DNA from: Candidatus Woesearchaeota archaeon | GTDB lineage: Archaea > Nanobdellota > Nanobdellia > Woesearchaeales > UBA11716 | Reading direction: 5' to 3' | Length of the DNA: 19,821 nucleotides | Assembly (NCBI GenBank): GCA_013329175.1 | Contig: DUKR01000116.1 | Coordinates: 1 to 19,821, forward strand | Shown here: positions 16,055 through 19,821 of the stretch, in pieces | Position numbering within the stretch: position 1 is the first letter of the stretch | Layout of the letters: each line of letters starts with the position of its first letter | Position numbers and translations under genes: made by a program | The notes under the pieces: generated by a model | What the model saw: only the letters and a program-made list of their open reading frames with translations | Told to the model about the DNA's origin: nothing | Databases searched by the model: none

Positions 16055-17248
16055 TCAGATCTTCCTCACTTTGACAATCCCCTCGAATGAGCCAAGTTCT
16101 GAGACCATCTCATCATCCACTTCCTGGTCAAGGTCAATGATAGTATAGGCTATGTCGCCACGGCTCTTGTTGACCATGTCAGTGATGTTGAGGTTTGCTT
16201 CCCCAAGCGCCGTAGTGATTTTCTCTATCATCTTGGGCACGTTGAGATTGACAAGGGTCAGCCTCGTTTTGCCTCCCCTTGGCAGGGAGCAGTCGGGGAA
16301 GTTGACGGAATTGGTTATGGTGCCTTCCTTGAGGAACGCTGCTATCTGCTTTGCAGCCATGACCGCACAGTTCTCCTCAGCTTCCTCAGTTGATGCTCCT
16401 AAGTGAGGTATTGCAATCACTCCCTTCACCCCAAGGAGGTCATGTGTGGGGAAATCGGTGACGTATCGGGCTACAATGCCGCTGCCAAGGGCTGCAATAA
16501 GATCAGCGCCGCTGATGATCTCATAGCGGGAGAAGTTCATGATGCGAATACCTCTCTTCATCTTTGCAAAGAGCTTTGCATTGAACATTCGGTTGGTGGA
16601 ATCCAGAAGCGGCACGTGGATGGTAAGATAATCAGACTGAGAGAGGAGCGAATCAAGGCTTTCAGCCTTCTTGACTTCTTTTGAGAGGTGCCATGCATTG
16701 TCCACAGAGAGGTAGGGGTCATGGCCTATCACCCTCATGCCTAAAGCGACAGCATCGTTTGCGACAAGCATGCCTACAGCTCCAAGGCCGACCACGCCGA
16801 GCGTCTTTCCTGCTATTTCGCTGCCCCTGAACTGGCCTTTGTTCTTCTCAACTTCCCTAAGCAGGTTTTCACCATGCTCCTTCTGGCCCGATGTCCAGTT
16901 CACGCCGTCAATTATCTGGCGCGATGAGAGCAAAAGCCCACAGAGGACAAGCTCCTTTACTGCGTTGGCATTAGCGCCTGGAGTGTTGAAAACGACAACG
17001 CCTTTTTTTGTGCATCCTTCAACCGGGATGTTATTGACGCCTGCGCCTGCTCTTCCTATTGCCTTTAGTGATAGGTGAAAGGAAAGCTCATGCAGACTGT
17101 AGCTTCGCACGATGAGGGCATCTGCTCCTTTTGCAAGGGTATTTGCCTCATCTATGCCAATGCCTGCTTTCTGGGTGACGACAAAACCTTGTGCTTCAAG
17201 GAGCCTCTTTGACGTTGCGCTTACCTTATCAGGGATGATGACGTTCAT
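16055..17248 (-). CDS. serA: D-3-phosphoglycerate dehydrogenase
   Basis: First step of serine synthesis: NAD-dependent oxidation of 3-phosphoglycerate to 3-phosphohydroxypyruvate. The 397 residues show the D-2-hydroxyacid dehydrogenase layout: substrate domain with GRAGAGVNNI at 65-74, NAD-binding GLGAVG at 154-159 with cofactor Asp D177, conserved Arg R241, catalytic His H282 in PHLGAST, and an ACT-type regulatory domain at about 330-397, likely serine-sensing. The TDFPTHDLLG segment is of the type seen in clostridial PGDH. The position corresponding to the catalytic Glu of the E. coli enzyme (FPTEP) reads His here (H269), which may be lineage variation. Its ATG overlaps the aminotransferase stop as ATGA, so translation is coupled. 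Confidence 0.93.
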   Translation of the reverse strand: MNVIIPDKVSATSKRLLEAQGFVVTQKAGIGIDEANTLAKGADALIVRSYSLHELSFHLSLKAIGRAGAGVNNIPVEGCTKKGVVVFNTPGANANAVKELVLCGLLLSSRQIIDGVNWTSGQKEHGENLLREVEKNKGQFRGSEIAGKTLGVVGLGAVGMLVANDAVALGMRVIGHDPYLSVDNAWHLSKEVKKAESLDSLLSQSDYLTIHVPLLDSTNRMFNAKLFAKMKRGIRIMNFSRYEIISGADLIAALGSGIVARYVTDFPTHDLLGVKGVIAIPHLGASTEEAEENCAVMAAKQIAAFLKEGTITNSVNFPDCSLPRGGKTRLTLVNLNVPKMIEKITTALGEANLNITDMVNKSRGDIAYTIIDLDQEVDDEMVSELGSFEGIVKVRKI

Positions 17249-18342
17249 GGTTTCACCTGAAACTGCTTCTGTAGCTCTGCGAGATAGGACCTGATCTCGT
17301 CTGGCGTCCTTTCACCCATGTGAGCTATGCGAAAAGTAGTTGGTTTTTCTTCAGCAGCAAGCTTCTCGTTGAGCTTTCGGTAGCCGGTGTCTACAGTAAT
17401 GCCCCTGCCAGCCAGAGCCTTCTTTACTGCTGCAAAATCAATGCCCTTGGTGTTGCTGATGCAGCTGACGGTAGGAGAATGGCATCCCTCCTGGGAGAAC
17501 ATCGGGAATCCCTGCTCCTTTGCCCATGCCCTTACCCATGATGCCATCTCCTCATGCCTTTTGTATCGGAACTCAAGGCCTTCAGCTTCCATCCTATCAA
17601 GCTGCTTTCTGAGGGCATAGAGGTGGGGGATGGATGGGGTGTAGGGCGTCTCATCCTTGTCGTATGCTTTTTTCAGCTCAAGGAGGTCAAAGTAATAGCC
17701 TCTTCCCTCGACAGCCTCTGCTTTTAGGTAGGAGCGCCGGGATATGGATGCAAGGGCTATTCCCGCCGGAAGGGCAAGGGCCTTCTGCGACGAGGCTAGG
17801 CAAATGTCAATGCCTAGGCCATCTACCTCAATCTTCACCCCTCCAAGCGAGGATACCGCATCAACGAAAAACAGCACATCAGGGTGCTTCTTCATGACTT
17901 GAGAGAGAGCACCAAGATCAGATATGACGCCTGTTGAGGTCTCGTTGTGCACCACACAGAAGGCTTCATAGTCTCTTTCTGAGAGCGCTTTATCCACAGC
18001 TTGGGGGTTGACTGGCTTTCCATCCTGAAAGGAGAGGGCTGCCATGTCCTTGGCACAATTTTTGGATAGCGATGCCCATTTCTTTGAGAATGCTCCGTTG
18101 ACTGCGTGAAGGACTTTACTCTTAACGCAGCTTCGTATTGCCGCTTCCCATAATCCGCTGCCTGATGAGGTGCTGATGAGGACGTCGTTTCCCGTCGAGA
18201 ACAGTTTCCGCAGTCCTGGCCTCAGGGAAGCAAACAATTCCCTGAACTCCTGTGTCCTGTGGCCGAGCTGGGGCCTAGCCAACTCTCTGAGGACTGTATC
18301 ATCAACATCGCTTGGGCCTGGTATGAATAATCTGGCTGCCAT
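17245..18342 (-). CDS. Class-V aminotransferase, probable phosphoserine aminotransferase
   Basis: A PLP enzyme of the alanine-glyoxylate/serine-pyruvate aminotransferase family. Coupling to serA suggests it converts 3-phosphohydroxypyruvate to phosphoserine, as in methanogens where a class-V enzyme outside classical SerC does this. Counting from ATG 18348, visible marks are the N-terminal PGPSDV (10-15), GHRTQEF (29-35), the PLP-contacting Asp D163 in VDAVSSLGG, and Lys K189 in SSQKALALPAG as the Schiff-base residue. Two ATGs compete: 18348 lies only three bases from GGAGGT, and 18342 lies nine bases away, so I prefer 18342 (365 residues). No serB is nearby, so the last step must be encoded elsewhere. 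Confidence 0.9.
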   Translation of the reverse strand: MAARLFIPGPSDVDDTVLRELARPQLGHRTQEFRELFASLRPGLRKLFSTGNDVLISTSSGSGLWEAAIRSCVKSKVLHAVNGAFSKKWASLSKNCAKDMAALSFQDGKPVNPQAVDKALSERDYEAFCVVHNETSTGVISDLGALSQVMKKHPDVLFFVDAVSSLGGVKIEVDGLGIDICLASSQKALALPAGIALASISRRSYLKAEAVEGRGYYFDLLELKKAYDKDETPYTPSIPHLYALRKQLDRMEAEGLEFRYKRHEEMASWVRAWAKEQGFPMFSQEGCHSPTVSCISNTKGIDFAAVKKALAGRGITVDTGYRKLNEKLAAEEKPTTFRIAHMGERTPDEIRSYLAELQKQFQVKP

Positions 18343-18351
18343 CTGCATCTA

Positions 18352-18357
18352 ACCTCC
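18352..18357 (-). promoter_or_regulatory. Shine-Dalgarno of the aminotransferase gene
   Basis: GGAGGT on the minus strand is a full match to the 16S anti-Shine-Dalgarno core. Its distance (nine bases) favours ATG 18342 over ATG 18348. A TATA-like CATTAAGAAT lies further upstream (about 18386-18395). Confidence 0.6.
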
Positions 18358-18437
18358 AACAAAAAATGGTCGCTAGGAAGGCAGCCATTCTTAATGTTTT
18401 CCTTTTGCCCTGCTGTGTTCATCCCCTCATTTTGGTG

Positions 18438-18447
18438 AAATTTTTAA
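18438..18447 (+). promoter_or_regulatory. TATA-like box of the TctA-type gene
   Basis: AAATTTTTAA is centred about 29 bases before ATG 18472. No Shine-Dalgarno is present in between, which suggests a leaderless transcript. Confidence 0.45.
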
Positions 18448-18471
18448 CCTTCAGGCGAATCCTCATCCCTG

Positions 18472-19683
18472 ATGTTCATTGAAATTCTGCTAGCATTGCT
18501 TCTTGGCATCTGTGCAGGTATCTTCACGGGCATGGTTCCTGGGGTGCATATCAACCTTGTTGCGGTGCTTGTGGTGAGCGCGTCGCCATTTTTGTTTGCC
18601 ATCACGCAGCCTCTGGCAGTGGGTGTCTTCATCATCGCTTTGGCTGTTACGCATACCTTCATTGACAGCATTCCCTCAATCTTCCTTGGAGCGCCTGACC
18701 CTGACATGGCACTGGCCGCTTTGCCAGGCCACAGGATGCTTCTTGAAGGAAAGGGGTATGAAGCGGTGAAACTGACAGTTATTGGCTCTCTTCTGAGCCT
18801 GATAGCAACGATAGCTATCATGCCGCTTGTCATCCCTTTCCTCCCTGGGGTGTATGACATTATCCAGCCGTACATTGCCCATCTTCTCATTGTGGTGACC
18901 ATCTACATGATCCTGAAGGCATCTACTATAGCAAAGCAGGTGTGGGGGGCAATAGTATTTCTGCTGTCAGGGACGCTTGGCCTTATTGTCCTGAGCCTGC
19001 ACACAGTCTCGCAGCCACTTTTGCCCCTGCTTTCAGGGCTTTTTGGCATCTCCACGCTGCTTCTTTCGCTAAACTCAAACTCGACAATCCCTAAGCAGTC
19101 CATCTCTGAGACGCTGAAACTTCCGAAAAAGGATACACTTAAGGCAGTAGGTGCAGCAACGCTCTGGGGCTCAATAACCGGGCTTCTGCCTGGCTTAGGC
19201 TCGGCGCAGGCGGCAATCATTGCCATCCAGTTTGCAGGGGATTTAGGGGTGTATGGCTTTCTCATCCTGATAGGTGGCATCAATACTGTGAATTTTGCCT
19301 TCAGCCTTGCTGCCTACTTTACTCTAGATAAGGCCAGAAACGGAGCGATTGTTGCCGTGATGCAGTTGCTTGACGCCATCACCCCTCAGGAGCTGATGGT
19401 ATTCTGCGCTGCTGCGCTTGTTGCAGGAGGGGTTGCGGCAGTCCTTGCGCTGCAAATCAGCAAGGGTGCAGCACAGCTGATGAGCAGGCTGAACTACAGG
19501 ATGCTGGTGCTCTCGGTGATAGCGTTTGTAAGCTGCCTTGTCGCGTATTTTTCAGGATGGCTGGGGATTCTCATCATGCTGACAAGCACGGCAGTGGGCG
19601 TTGTCCCTAACATAGTCGAGACGAAACGAAGCCTTTCCATGGGGTGCCTGGTGCTGCCTGTTATCCTATTTTTTCTGTTGTGA
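18472..19683 (+). CDS. TctA/DUF112-type integral membrane transporter protein
   Basis: A 403-residue, strongly hydrophobic protein with about ten to eleven predicted membrane helices. Two related glycine-rich elements identify the family: GIFTGMVPGVHINL near 16-29 and GSITGLLPGLGSAQAAI near 236-252, each at the head of a half, as in TctA permeases of tripartite tricarboxylate transporters. Between them lie APDPDMALAALPGH (about 74-87) and several helices. The usual TctB and TctC partners are not seen next to it; archaeal DUF112 proteins often stand alone and their substrate is unknown. It diverges from the serine operon, with both promoters in the 18349-18471 gap. Confidence 0.85.
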   Translation: MFIEILLALLLGICAGIFTGMVPGVHINLVAVLVVSASPFLFAITQPLAVGVFIIALAVTHTFIDSIPSIFLGAPDPDMALAALPGHRMLLEGKGYEAVKLTVIGSLLSLIATIAIMPLVIPFLPGVYDIIQPYIAHLLIVVTIYMILKASTIAKQVWGAIVFLLSGTLGLIVLSLHTVSQPLLPLLSGLFGISTLLLSLNSNSTIPKQSISETLKLPKKDTLKAVGAATLWGSITGLLPGLGSAQAAIIAIQFAGDLGVYGFLILIGGINTVNFAFSLAAYFTLDKARNGAIVAVMQLLDAITPQELMVFCAAALVAGGVAAVLALQISKGAAQLMSRLNYRMLVLSVIAFVSCLVAYFSGWLGILIMLTSTAVGVVPNIVETKRSLSMGCLVLPVILFFLL

Positions 19684-19736
19684 GGAAATACGGAAGAATG
19701 GAGGCCATAAAAACCAGGTATTTGGTATTTGTTTAG

Positions 19737-19821
19737 CTGATTAAATCGCGGGCGTAGACTCCGTCTCAAGCAAAGCGCAGAGCAAAGTTATGCCTGCTGA
19801 TGCCAAAGGCATCCAGAGTTA
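19737..19821 (-). repeat. 47-base repeat, copy 2, running off the window (possible TnpB remnant)
   Basis: 19737-19783 matches 14118-14164 at 44 of 47 bases. On the minus strand the open frame extends further than in copy 1, reading LASAGITLLCALLETESTPAI-stop after LWMP, back to a stop at the window edge. The frame could be the C-terminus of an IS605-type TnpB, with the rest of the element or its remains beyond 19821. No other feature is seen between the transporter stop and 19736. Confidence 0.5.

Noticed and set aside
1..19821. CRISPR array or rRNA
   Set aside because: No short direct repeats at regular spacing and no conserved rRNA stretches were seen.

Overview
The window looks like a chromosomal segment of an archaeon, probably a DPANN lineage of the Woesearchaeota/Pacearchaeota type. 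This is an inference. The support is an archaeal STT3 oligosaccharyltransferase with a long helical insert after its first membrane segment, an archaeal RecJ-like DHH/DHHA1 nuclease, an AbrB-PhoU fusion regulator, an Lrp-type regulator heading a glycolysis cluster, TATA-like boxes 25-30 bases before several start codons (often with no room for a leader), and a mix of leaderless and Shine-Dalgarno starts. No rRNA, tRNA or CRISPR array was recognised.

Layout. 139-2997 (+) is the STT3 oligosaccharyltransferase. 7048-3051 (-) is a likely four-gene unit: Lrp-family regulator, phosphoglucose isomerase, PfkB-type sugar kinase and a small unknown protein. An AT-rich divergent promoter region (7049-7226) with two perfect inverted repeats separates it from an AbrB-PhoU regulator (7227-8156, +). 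That gene converges on, and overlaps by 29 bases, an 894-residue protein (10812-8128, -). Next come a cis-prenyltransferase (11150-11827, +), a scrap of an IS200-type TnpA transposase (11943-11830, -), and an AT-rich 663-residue helical-repeat protein (13982-11991, -). After a 636-base gene-poor stretch with repeats comes the RecJ-like nuclease (14619-16049, +). A coupled serine-synthesis pair follows on the minus strand (class-V aminotransferase 18342-17245, then SerA 17248-16055). Last is a TctA/DUF112-type membrane protein (18472-19683, +).

How the genes fit together. Cis-prenyltransferase makes the polyprenyl lipid that carries the glycan used by STT3, so both serve protein N-glycosylation although they are about 8 kb apart. 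Isomerase and PfkB kinase are consecutive sugar-phosphate steps, with a regulator at the head of the unit. SerA plus the aminotransferase make phosphoserine from 3-phosphoglycerate; no phosphatase (serB) is present here.

The most unusual item is the 894-residue protein. It joins an inositol-monophosphatase-like domain, with two metal-site Asp positions apparently changed to Asn, to a protein kinase with an intact catalytic core and a C-terminal HD-type hydrolase domain. It could be a one-protein signalling device in which a dead phosphatase fold senses a phosphorylated metabolite. The other signal worth checking is a family of decayed intergenic repeats (1-117, 11830-11948, 14118-14371, 19737-19821) that appear to be IS200/IS605 debris.
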